DNA of 64,000 nt from SHZI01 sp963802215 (GTDB lineage: Bacteria; Pseudomonadota; Gammaproteobacteria; Steroidobacterales; GCA-2729495): positions 558,001-622,000 of the forward strand of contig CAWDHQ010000002.1 in NCBI GenBank assembly GCA_963802215.1, written 5' to 3'. The position numbers and the translations under genes are program-made. This document shows positions 19,730 to 27,031 of this stretch, one piece after another; position 1 is the first letter of the stretch, and every line of letters starts with the position of its first letter. The notes beneath the pieces were generated by a model, which ran no database searches, was not told the DNA's origin, and was given only the letters and a program-made list of their open reading frames with translations.

Positions 19730-19891
19730 CTAGCCTTTGCCGGAGCCGAGCACTTCGAAGTCCGCCGATGCGCCGGCGAAGGCGCGGACCCGGCAGTGAG
19801 TCGCCCAGTCCATGAAGGCAGTGTGCCGGGCGTGCCCATTGAGGTCCAGGTCGGCCCAGCGGACTTCGCAGGTGGTGGTGAACGCGGCCAT
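19730..19891 (-). pseudogene. Truncated thioesterase (4HBT, hotdog fold) remnant
   Basis: A 53-residue reading frame, AFTTTCEVRWADLDLNGHAR then HTAFMDWATHCRVRAF, matches only the N-terminal third of acyl-CoA thioesterases (RWADLDxNGH with the catalytic Asp region). It then stops at 19730. Such enzymes are about 130-150 aa, and the rest is not found downstream. Most likely a degraded gene; a very short functional protein is improbable. Confidence 0.55.
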
Positions 19892-19973
19892 GTGGAACCT
19901 CCCGGCTGGTCTGAGGCTAGCATGCCACCCACAGGTCCGAAAACGGCGAGTCCGGCCGGCGCAGCCGCGCATA

Positions 19974-21428
19974 ATGGCGTCCATGAATACGGCGGGCGAC
20001 ATTTACTACAACGCATTGCTCGCTCACGACGCGCGCTTCGATGGCAGGGTGTTCGTGGGCGTGACGTCGACCGGCATCTACTGCCGTCCGGTGTGCCGGG
20101 TCCGGGTACCGAAGCGGAGCAATTGCAGGTTCTTCAGCCACGCGGCGGCGGCGGAGCAGGCGGGCTTCCGCCCCTGCCTGCGGTGCCGCCCCGAACTGGC
20201 GCCGGGGCTCTCCCTCGTGGATTCGTCCCGGGTCCTCGCCGGCCAGGCGGCCCGGATGATCGAGCACCGGGCGAGCGGGGGCGAGGACCTCTACCTGCCT
20301 GCGGTAGCGGCCGGGCTGGGAGTCACTGATCGACACCTGCGACGGATCTTCCAGGACCTGCACGGCGTGTCGCCGATGGAGTTCCTGACGACCCGCCGGC
20401 TCCTGCTGGCCAAGCAGCTGCTGACCGATACGCCACTTCCCGTGACGCAGGTGGCGCTGGCGAGCGGCTTCGGGAGCCTGCGGCGCTTCAACGCCGCCTT
20501 CGCCAGCCGCTACCGGCTGAGCCCCACCGCACTGCGAAGGCAGCGTGGGGAGAAATTGCCGCCCGGCCTCGTGACGTTGCGCCTCGCCTACCGCCCACCC
20601 TGTGACATTGCCGGCCTGCTCCGGTTCTTCTCGGTTCGCGCCCTGCCCGGCGTCGAAGCCGTCGATCGCCACGGCGTGCGGCGCACCCTCGCGCTCAGTC
20701 ACCAGGGCCGCCGCCTGGATGGCTGGGTTGCTGCCCGTTTCGTGGTGGCCCGGAATGAGGTGGAGCTGCAGATCGCCCCCGCACTGCTGCCGGCGCTCGG
20801 GGCCATCCTGCAGCGGGTGCGCCAGGCGTTTGACCTGGACGCCGATCCGTCGCTAATCGATCCGGTGCTGGCCAGCGTACCGGCGGAGGCCCGGGCCGGC
20901 ATCCGGCTACCGGGTGGAATGGACGGTTTCGAGATCGCAGCCCGCGCCATCCTCGGCCAGCAGGTCAGTGTCGCCGCCGCCCGCACCCTCACCCTCAGGC
21001 TGGTCGAGCGCTTTGGCCGGAAGATCGTCACTCCGTTTCCGGAACTGCACCGGCAGTTTCCCGACGCGATGACACTGGCCGGCGCCAGTCCCGAGTCCAT
21101 CGGTCGGCTCGGCATCGTGCGCCAGAGGGTGCGCGCACTGCAGGCGCTGGCCACCGCCGTGGCGGAGGAGCGCATCGCCCTGCACCGGGGCGCGCCGCTC
21201 GCCGCCACGCTCGAGGCGCTGCGCGCCCTGCCGGGCATCGGCGAGTGGACGACCGAACTGATCGCGATGCGCGCCCTGGCCTGGCCCGATGCCTTCCCGG
21301 CCAGCGACATCGGCGTGCTGAACGCGCTTGGCACCCGGGACATCCGGCGTGTGCGGGTACTGGCAGATCAATGGCGGCCCTGGCGGTCCTACGCCGTCAT
21401 CCGCCTGTGGCAGGCACTGGAGAAATGA
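19974..21428 (+). CDS. alkA: Ada-AlkA fusion: AraC-type regulator with 3-methyladenine glycosylase
   Basis: 484 aa in three parts. Residues about 5-75 are the Ada zinc domain with its four cysteines (YCRPVC and RPCLRC), which accepts methyl groups from phosphotriesters. Residues about 85-185 are an AraC helix-turn-helix (VAAGLGVTDRHLRRIFQ). Residues about 195-484 are AlkA DNA-3-methyladenine glycosylase (helix-hairpin-helix LPGIGEWTTELIAMRAL; catalytic Asp in PASDIGVL). The O6-methyltransferase domain of classical Ada is absent and is supplied by the next gene, overlapping by ATGA. The fusion probably senses methylation damage and activates this operon. ATG 19974 or 19983 is the start. Confidence 0.9.
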   Translation: MASMNTAGDIYYNALLAHDARFDGRVFVGVTSTGIYCRPVCRVRVPKRSNCRFFSHAAAAEQAGFRPCLRCRPELAPGLSLVDSSRVLAGQAARMIEHRASGGEDLYLPAVAAGLGVTDRHLRRIFQDLHGVSPMEFLTTRRLLLAKQLLTDTPLPVTQVALASGFGSLRRFNAAFASRYRLSPTALRRQRGEKLPPGLVTLRLAYRPPCDIAGLLRFFSVRALPGVEAVDRHGVRRTLALSHQGRRLDGWVAARFVVARNEVELQIAPALLPALGAILQRVRQAFDLDADPSLIDPVLASVPAEARAGIRLPGGMDGFEIAARAILGQQVSVAAARTLTLRLVERFGRKIVTPFPELHRQFPDAMTLAGASPESIGRLGIVRQRVRALQALATAVAEERIALHRGAPLAATLEALRALPGIGEWTTELIAMRALAWPDAFPASDIGVLNALGTRDIRRVRVLADQWRPWRSYAVIRLWQALEK

Positions 21429-21928
21429 GCATGGGAATTACCGGACTGGTGGCGCAGGCGCGCCTCGATTCACCCCTCGGCCCGCTGACGGCCGCGGCGA
21501 CGGGCAAGGGCCTGGCCGGCTTGTGGTTCGACGGGCAGGCCCATCATCCGGGGCCCCTGGATGCGCCGGAGAATCCGCGACATCCCTTGCTCGCCCGGGT
21601 GCGCCGGGAGCTGGACGCCTACTGGAAGGACCCCGATGGGGCGTTCAGCGTGCCGCTCGACCTGCAGGGCACCGAATTCCAGCGCAAGGTCTGGCGGGCG
21701 CTGCTGAAGATCAGGCCAGGCAGCACGAGCAGCTACGCCGTCATTGCCGGTCGGGCGGGTTCCCCCGCCGCGGTCCGCGCCGCCGGCGCCGCCATCGGCC
21801 GGAATCCGGTGTCGATCATCGTGCCGTGCCACCGGGTGCTCGGCCGCGACGGTTCACTGACCGGGTATGCGGGAGGCCTCGGGCGCAAGCGGGCGCTCCT
21901 GCAACGGGAGGGCGTGCTGCCTCTGTAG
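21425..21928 (+). CDS. ogt: Methylated-DNA-protein cysteine methyltransferase
   Basis: 167 aa. Removes alkyl groups from O6-alkylguanine by suicidal transfer to its active cysteine. The motif VPCHRVLG is present near residue 133, with the preceding Asn (GRNPVSIIVPCHR) and the helix-turn-helix region FQRKVWRALLKIRPGSTSSYAVIA. Coupled by ATGA overlap to the Ada-AlkA gene, making a two-gene alkylation repair operon. The TAG stop opens a REP doublet. Confidence 0.94.
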   Translation: MSMGITGLVAQARLDSPLGPLTAAATGKGLAGLWFDGQAHHPGPLDAPENPRHPLLARVRRELDAYWKDPDGAFSVPLDLQGTEFQRKVWRALLKIRPGSTSSYAVIAGRAGSPAAVRAAGAAIGRNPVSIIVPCHRVLGRDGSLTGYAGGLGRKRALLQREGVLPL

Positions 21929-21979
21929 GAGCGCCTTCAGGCGCGACCCTGCTCCGGGTCGCGGCTAAAGCCGCTCCTA
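21926..21979. repeat. Inverted REP doublet between ogt and merR-type gene
   Basis: Two head-to-head REPs (21926-21949 and 21956-21979). The outer TAGs are the stops of ogt (plus) and of the MerR gene (minus). The two copies differ by compensatory changes: GCGCC/GGCGC in one and GCGGC/GCCGC in the other, so each internal hairpin is preserved. Confidence 0.88.
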
Positions 21980-22774
21980 CCCCGCGGCCCGGTGCTCCAG
22001 CGCGAGGAAGAACTGCGCGAACAGGAACGCGTTGTCCCCGTGTGCCGAGAACACGTGGCCTTCGCTCGTCTTCTCCACCTGCGGTTCCGTGTGTGCCTCG
22101 CAGCCGGCCTCCGACGCCGCGATCTGCTGCAGGGCATTCCCGATACGAGGGTCATCGCCCGGCACCAGCACGCTGTAGCCCTCCGTCTCGCGCCAGACGT
22201 GAATGTGCCTGCCGCGGAGGACATCGAGTGCCTCACCCCGGTTCAGCGATGCCAGGTTGCAGCCCATCCGCTTCATGAGCGCATTCAGGGAAGCGGCCTC
22301 GTCCTGGGGAGTGCTGCTGTGGCCGCAGACGTGGTCCACGAGCCGGCGGTACAGGCGGCGCGCGCTGTCAGCGGCCGGCAACTGGCCTGACATCTCCCGC
22401 AGGAAGACTTCCAGCTCGTGCCGGAGCACCAGCAACTCGGTCAGCCGCCGCTCGATTTCCAGGAACCGGTCCTCGGCGATCTGCGCCACGTCGCCTGCCT
22501 TGCCGTTCTTCTTCGCCGGCTTCTCGCCAGCCTCGGCCCTGCCCGCCGCCAGGAACTGGCGGATGTCGTCCAGCGAAAATCCCAGGCGCTTCGCGCGGTT
22601 GATGAACAGCAGCGTCTTCTCGGCATCCGGGCCGTAGACCCGGTAACCCGAGGCGGTGCGCCGGCCGGGAACCAGCAATCCTTCCTTCTCGTAGTAGCGA
22701 AGTACGGAAGGGGCGACGCGTGCGCGCTTGGCCAGCGCGCCGATCGTGTATTCCCGCTGGTTGGTGGTGGGCAT
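21977..22774 (-). CDS. MerR-family metal regulator with extra C-terminal domain
   Basis: 265 aa, about twice the usual MerR size. Residues 9-75 are the winged helix domain (YTIGALAKRARVAPSVLRYY, GYRVYGPD), 97-128 the dimerisation helix. C150-G-H152 and C172 sit where ZntR/CadR-type proteins place metal ligands. Residues about 173-265 (for example VWRETEGYSVLVPGDDPR and HGDNAFLFAQFFLALE) are an added domain I do not recognise, with C225. The gene is divergent from the ABC pair, with a MerR-type promoter between. A matching operator precedes zntA. The ATG at 22774 is used. The stop is a REP TAG. Confidence 0.85.
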   Translation of the reverse strand: MPTTNQREYTIGALAKRARVAPSVLRYYEKEGLLVPGRRTASGYRVYGPDAEKTLLFINRAKRLGFSLDDIRQFLAAGRAEAGEKPAKKNGKAGDVAQIAEDRFLEIERRLTELLVLRHELEVFLREMSGQLPAADSARRLYRRLVDHVCGHSSTPQDEAASLNALMKRMGCNLASLNRGEALDVLRGRHIHVWRETEGYSVLVPGDDPRIGNALQQIAASEAGCEAHTEPQVEKTSEGHVFSAHGDNAFLFAQFFLALEHRAAG

Positions 22775-22792
22775 GTTTACCCCCTGAGTCAA

Positions 22793-22824
22793 TTGACCTT
22801 GAATTTGACTTGAAGGTCTATAGT
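22793..22824 (+). promoter_or_regulatory. MerR-controlled promoter of the ABC pair
   Basis: A -35 TTGACC (22793-22798) and -10 TATAGT (22819-22824) are separated by 20 bases, too far for normal sigma-70 use, and the spacer holds the dyad at 22796-22817 (ACCTTGAA, TT, TGACTTGAAGGT). This is the textbook MerR-activated promoter design. The site matches the zntA operator at 20 of 22 positions. Confidence 0.85.
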
Positions 22825-22892
22825 AACGTGTTAATTCTCTGGTCCCACGTCGGTAACAGCGCCTGCGGCAGAGCGGCGCAAGGAAAGCCCCC

Positions 22893-24647
22893 ATGCTCGG
22901 CATCGACAAGCGCCTGATCGTCAAGTCCACCAGCCAGTGGCTCATCGCCGGCATCGTCGCCGGCCTGGCGGGCGTGCTGCTGAGCCTGGCCCTGTACACC
23001 GTCCTCGGCCTCGGCATCGACGGCCTGCTCAAGGGCGAGGACGTGATGGAGAGGTACCTGCCGGTCCTCATCGGGTTGCTGGCCGCCAAGCTCGCGGCGG
23101 GGTGGTTCTTCCGCTTCGCCCAGTACCGGGCCTCGTCCCAGACCAAGCTGTCGGTGCGGGACATGGTCTACGAGCACGCGCTCCGCCTGGGCCCCGCGGT
23201 GCTCGACAAGAAGCGCACCGGCGAGCTCGCGAACATCGCCGTGGACGGCATGGACTGGATCGAGCTCTTCTACGGCGTGTACTTCGTGCAGTTCGCCGTC
23301 GGCATGCTCACGCCGATCGCGCTCTGCATCTACATCGGCGTCGTGGACTGGGTGGTCGGCCTGTCGCTGATCGTGGCCATCCCGCTGACGCCCATGTTCC
23401 TCGGCGCCCTGTCCAAGCAGTTCCGCAAGGTCAGCGACAAGTACGCGGACGTGAACAACCAGCAGAGCGCCGCCTTCCTCGACGCCCTGCAGGGCATGAC
23501 GACGCTCAAGATGTTCAACCTGGGCGCGAAGCGCGGCGCCGAGATGTACGCGGCCACCGAGGAGCAGCGGGTGATCACCATGCGCCTGCTGTTCGTCAAC
23601 CAGGTGATGATTCTGCTGGTGGACTTCGGCTTCGCGCTGGGCACCACTCTGGTGCTCACCGTCGTGGCGCTGCTGCGGATGGACGCGGGCTTCCTGTCCG
23701 CCGGCCAGGTGGTGGCGCTCATCCTGGCCAGCGCCGAGTTCGCCAAGCCGCTCAGCCTGATCGGCCAGTTCTTCTTTGCCGGTGCCATCGGCCGGGAGTT
23801 CGCCAAGAAGATCATCGCCTTCCTCGGCGAGAAGCCGACGGTGGCCCAGGCGGACGACGCCGTTGCGCCCGTGACGAAGGGGTCCGGCGCGATCTGCTTC
23901 CGCGACGTGGTGTTCAGCTACCCGGGCACCGAAAAGCCGGCGGTGGACCGTTTCTCCCTCGACGTGCGCGCCGGCGAGACGGTCGCCCTCATCGGCCACA
24001 GCGGCTCGGGCAAGACTACGGTGGCGAACCTGGTGCTCCGCACCCTGGCGCCCACGTCCGGCACGATCGAGATCGATGGCCAGCCCGTCGGGAAGGTGAC
24101 ACTCGACTGGGTCCGGGAGCAGATCGCCCTCGTGCCCCAGGATCCCTACCTGTTCTACGGCACGATCGCCGACAACCTCCGCCTCGCCAGGCCCGAAGCG
24201 ACGGACCAGGAGCTGATCGACGCGGCGAAGGCTGCGAACATCTGGGACTTCATCCAGGCGAGCCCCGCCGGCCTGCAGACGCTGGTGGGCGAGCGCGGCC
24301 TGTCCCTGTCCGGCGGCCAGGTGCAGCGCGTGGCCATCGCCCGGGCGCTGCTGAAGAATGCGCCGATCATCGTGCTCGATGAACCCACGTCCCAGATTGA
24401 CCTGGAGACGGAGTCTGTCATCCACGAGGCGCTGGAGCGCCTCACGGCCAACCGCACGGTGCTGCTGATCGCGCACCGGCTGAAGACCGTTCAGACCGCC
24501 GACCGGATCGTCGTGATGGCCCACGGACGGGTGATCGAGCAGGGCAGCCATGGCGAGTTGGTGGCCAGGAATGGCACCTACGCGAAGATGGTAGGTACCA
24601 CACGGGCGATGGAGAGCGGCCACGCGGTCGCCGGGGGTGCGGCATGA
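22893..24647 (+). CDS. ABC exporter half-transporter, CydD-like
   Basis: 584 aa, fused six-helix membrane domain and ATPase. The membrane part reads like CydD (RTGELANIAVDGMDWIELFY, LDALQGMTTLKMFNLGA). The ATPase has Walker A GHSGSGKTT, the signature LSLSGGQVQR and Walker B IIVLDEPTSQID. CydDC exports cysteine and glutathione and is needed for cytochrome bd assembly. No cydAB is nearby, and the gene stands behind a MerR-type promoter whose operator also precedes a metal ATPase, so export of a metal-thiol complex is a reasonable inference. Overlaps the next gene by ATGA. Confidence 0.82.
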   Translation: MLGIDKRLIVKSTSQWLIAGIVAGLAGVLLSLALYTVLGLGIDGLLKGEDVMERYLPVLIGLLAAKLAAGWFFRFAQYRASSQTKLSVRDMVYEHALRLGPAVLDKKRTGELANIAVDGMDWIELFYGVYFVQFAVGMLTPIALCIYIGVVDWVVGLSLIVAIPLTPMFLGALSKQFRKVSDKYADVNNQQSAAFLDALQGMTTLKMFNLGAKRGAEMYAATEEQRVITMRLLFVNQVMILLVDFGFALGTTLVLTVVALLRMDAGFLSAGQVVALILASAEFAKPLSLIGQFFFAGAIGREFAKKIIAFLGEKPTVAQADDAVAPVTKGSGAICFRDVVFSYPGTEKPAVDRFSLDVRAGETVALIGHSGSGKTTVANLVLRTLAPTSGTIEIDGQPVGKVTLDWVREQIALVPQDPYLFYGTIADNLRLARPEATDQELIDAAKAANIWDFIQASPAGLQTLVGERGLSLSGGQVQRVAIARALLKNAPIIVLDEPTSQIDLETESVIHEALERLTANRTVLLIAHRLKTVQTADRIVVMAHGRVIEQGSHGELVARNGTYAKMVGTTRAMESGHAVAGGAA

Positions 24648-26431
24648 GCACGCAGACGAAGTCCCACTGGAGCACGATGTTCCGCCTGCTCCGTTTCATG
24701 AAGCCGCTGAACGGCGTCATGGCCGTGTCGGTGACGGCCCGCACCGGCAAGCTCTGGGGCGCCACGATCCTGGTGGCCGTCGCGGCGATGTCGGTCGCGA
24801 AGTTCGTCGCCAATCCCACCGGTGCCGAGCTGTGGTCCATCGCCGGCTGGCTGGTGCTGGGCGCCTTCGGGCTCGGGCTCGCCCACTACATCGAGCAGTT
24901 CACCGGCCACTACGTGGCGTTCCGGCTGCTGGCCATGCTCCGCAACGACTTCTACAAGAGGCTGGAGCCCCTGGCGCCCGCCGGGATGGGCACCCTGCGC
25001 ACGGGCGACGCCATTTCCCGCGTGATCAACGACTGCGAGCGGGTCGAGCCGTTCTACGCCCACACGATTGCCCCGGCGATCTGCGCAATCATCGTGCCGG
25101 CGTCGCTGCTCGGCTGGCTGTACGCGATCAACCCGGCCTTTGCCTGGACCCTGCTGCCCTTCATGCTCTTCATGATCATCGTGCTGCCCACCCTGATTGC
25201 CGTCATCGGCGGGTCCGGCGATGCGGACTGGCGGCGGGTCCAGGGCGAGGTGAACGCGTTCCTCACCGACAGCTTCCAGGGACTGCGGGATACGCTGGCC
25301 TTCGGTGCCGGCCAGCGGCGCCGGGACGAGGCGCGCCGGCTCGGCGAGGAGCTGGGCCGCGGGCAGGAGAAGCTGACCCGGGCCGATGCCTTCCAGAAGG
25401 GCGTCACCGAGTTTGTGGTGGCGGCCGCGACGGTCGCCATGCTGTGGGTGGGCCAGGGCCTGGTGGAGGCCGGTGCCATCGACGTCCTCCGGGACCTGCC
25501 GGTGGTGTTTGCGATCACGGTGACCAGCTTCGAGGCCGTGATCGGGCTGAACAACGTGATCAACGACTACCGGGTGTCCATCGTCTGTGCGGACCGGCTG
25601 TTCGAGCTCATGGACCAGGAACCGGCCGTGAAGGACCGGGCGAAGGGCCCCGCCGGCAAGCTCAGTTCCGCGCTGTCCTTCGACAACGTGCAGTTCGGCT
25701 ACCAGAATGGCAACGCCATCCTGAAGGGCATCAGCTTCGACCTGGCACCCGGCGAGCACGTGGCCCTGGTCGGTACCAGCGGCGCCGGCAAGTCCACGAT
25801 CGTGAACCTGCTGCTGCGCTTCTGGGATGCATCGGGTGGCGATATCCGCATCGGTGGCCGGCCCGTCGCCGAGCTGCCGCTGGAGGAGCTGCGCAACCGG
25901 GTTGCCGTGGTGTCCCAACGGAACTACGTGTTCAACACCACCATTGGCGACAACATCCGCATGGGCAAGCTGGACGCGACCCCGGCCGAGATCGACCAGG
26001 CCGCGCGCCGGGCGAACCTCAAGACCTGGATCGACAGCCTGCCCTTGGGCTACGACACGCCGGTGGGCGAGATGGGCTCGAAGATCTCCGGCGGCCAGCG
26101 CCAGCGCCTCGCGATTGCCCGGGCGCTGCTCAAGGACGCGCCGATCCTGATCCTCGACGAGGCCACCTCCAACCTGGACGTGGAGACCGAGCGCGAGGTG
26201 AACGCCGCCATACGCGAGCTGCAGTCCGGCCGCACCACGCTGACCATCGCCCACCGCCTGTCCACCGTGCAGAACGCGGATCGCATCCTCGTCCTGGAGC
26301 AGGGCAGGGTGGTGGAGCAGGGCCGGCACGCCCAGCTGCTGGCGAAGGGCGGCGTGTATGCCCGCATCTTCGAGCTGCAGCAGGACGAGGTGGACGCGCT
26401 GCTGGACACCGACGGGGCACAACCGGCGTAG
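24644..26431 (+). CDS. ABC exporter half-transporter, CydC-like
   Basis: 595 aa, the second half of the heterodimeric exporter. An N-terminal six-helix domain (about residues 20-320; LRTGDAISRVINDCERVEPFY) precedes an ATPase with Walker A GTSGAGKST, signature SGGQRQR and Walker B ILILDEATSNLD. Both halves have intact consensus ATP sites. Translationally coupled to the CydD-like gene. The TAG stop is the start of a REP. Start ATG 24644 gives the usual short cytoplasmic lead-in. Confidence 0.82.
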   Translation: MSTQTKSHWSTMFRLLRFMKPLNGVMAVSVTARTGKLWGATILVAVAAMSVAKFVANPTGAELWSIAGWLVLGAFGLGLAHYIEQFTGHYVAFRLLAMLRNDFYKRLEPLAPAGMGTLRTGDAISRVINDCERVEPFYAHTIAPAICAIIVPASLLGWLYAINPAFAWTLLPFMLFMIIVLPTLIAVIGGSGDADWRRVQGEVNAFLTDSFQGLRDTLAFGAGQRRRDEARRLGEELGRGQEKLTRADAFQKGVTEFVVAAATVAMLWVGQGLVEAGAIDVLRDLPVVFAITVTSFEAVIGLNNVINDYRVSIVCADRLFELMDQEPAVKDRAKGPAGKLSSALSFDNVQFGYQNGNAILKGISFDLAPGEHVALVGTSGAGKSTIVNLLLRFWDASGGDIRIGGRPVAELPLEELRNRVAVVSQRNYVFNTTIGDNIRMGKLDATPAEIDQAARRANLKTWIDSLPLGYDTPVGEMGSKISGGQRQRLAIARALLKDAPILILDEATSNLDVETEREVNAAIRELQSGRTTLTIAHRLSTVQNADRILVLEQGRVVEQGRHAQLLAKGGVYARIFELQQDEVDALLDTDGAQPA

Positions 26432-26452
26432 GAGCGCGTTCACGCGCGACCC
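26429..26452 (+). repeat. REP at ABC gene 3' end
   Basis: TAGGAGCGCG, loop TTCA, CGCGCGACC. The TAG is the stop codon of the CydC-like gene. The 17 bases from 26421 (AACCGGCG plus the REP start) recur exactly at 43001. Confidence 0.85.
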
Positions 26453-26528
26453 GTCCGCGCGTTGACATCCCGGTTGCCCCCCCAGAAGAATCCTGACAGA
26501 CCGCCTCGGTCGCCAGTAGAACGAATCC

Positions 26529-26948
26529 ATGACGCGCGCACTCATCAAGACGATCGCCGCTTCGGCCTGGCTGTGTTCGGCCGTGAGCGCGGTCGCGGCG
26601 CAGTCAGGTGTCGCCGGGCCGACGCTGTTCCAGAACGTCCGCATCTTTGACGGCACAGGCAGCACGCTCTCGGCCCCGTCGAACGTGCTGGTGCGCGACA
26701 ATAGGATCGAGCGTGTCTCCAGCATGCCGACCACGGGCACCAACGCCGAGCTGCTGGCACTGTCGGGCAAGCGCAATCCCTATCCCGGCAAGCTCGGTGT
26801 CGTCGAGGAAGGCGCACTGGCCGACCTTCTGCTGGTCGACGGGAACCCGCTCGAGAACATCGCGCTCGTCGCTGACCCCGCCCGCAACGTCCTGGTGATC
26901 ATGAAGGACGGGGTGATCCACAAGAGCACCCTCGGGGCAGCTCGCTGA
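26529..26948 (+). pseudogene. Amidohydrolase with the catalytic core deleted in frame
   Basis: 139 residues that join the two ends of an exported metal-dependent amidohydrolase. The N-terminus has a signal peptide (ending near SAVAAQ) and the family opening LFQNVRIFDGTGSTLSAPSN. The C-terminus has NAELLALSGKRNPYPGKLG, GALADLLLVDGNPLENI and VLVIMKDGVIHK. The intervening ~300 residues holding the metal-binding TIM barrel are missing, with the joint at about residues 60-66. The frame stays open, so a secreted stub could be made, but it cannot be catalytic. Confidence 0.75.
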
Positions 26949-27031
26949 TTCAAGACCAATCCGCCTGTCCTGGCAAAGTGCCGGGGAGCTCAGCCCGACC
27001 CGGTAACGACGATCCTGTATCATTTTCGACA

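Noticed and set aside
22893..26431. cydDC of a cytochrome bd assembly locus
   Set aside because: The proteins look CydDC-like, but no cydAB is present and control appears to be by MerR, so the gene symbols were not assigned.
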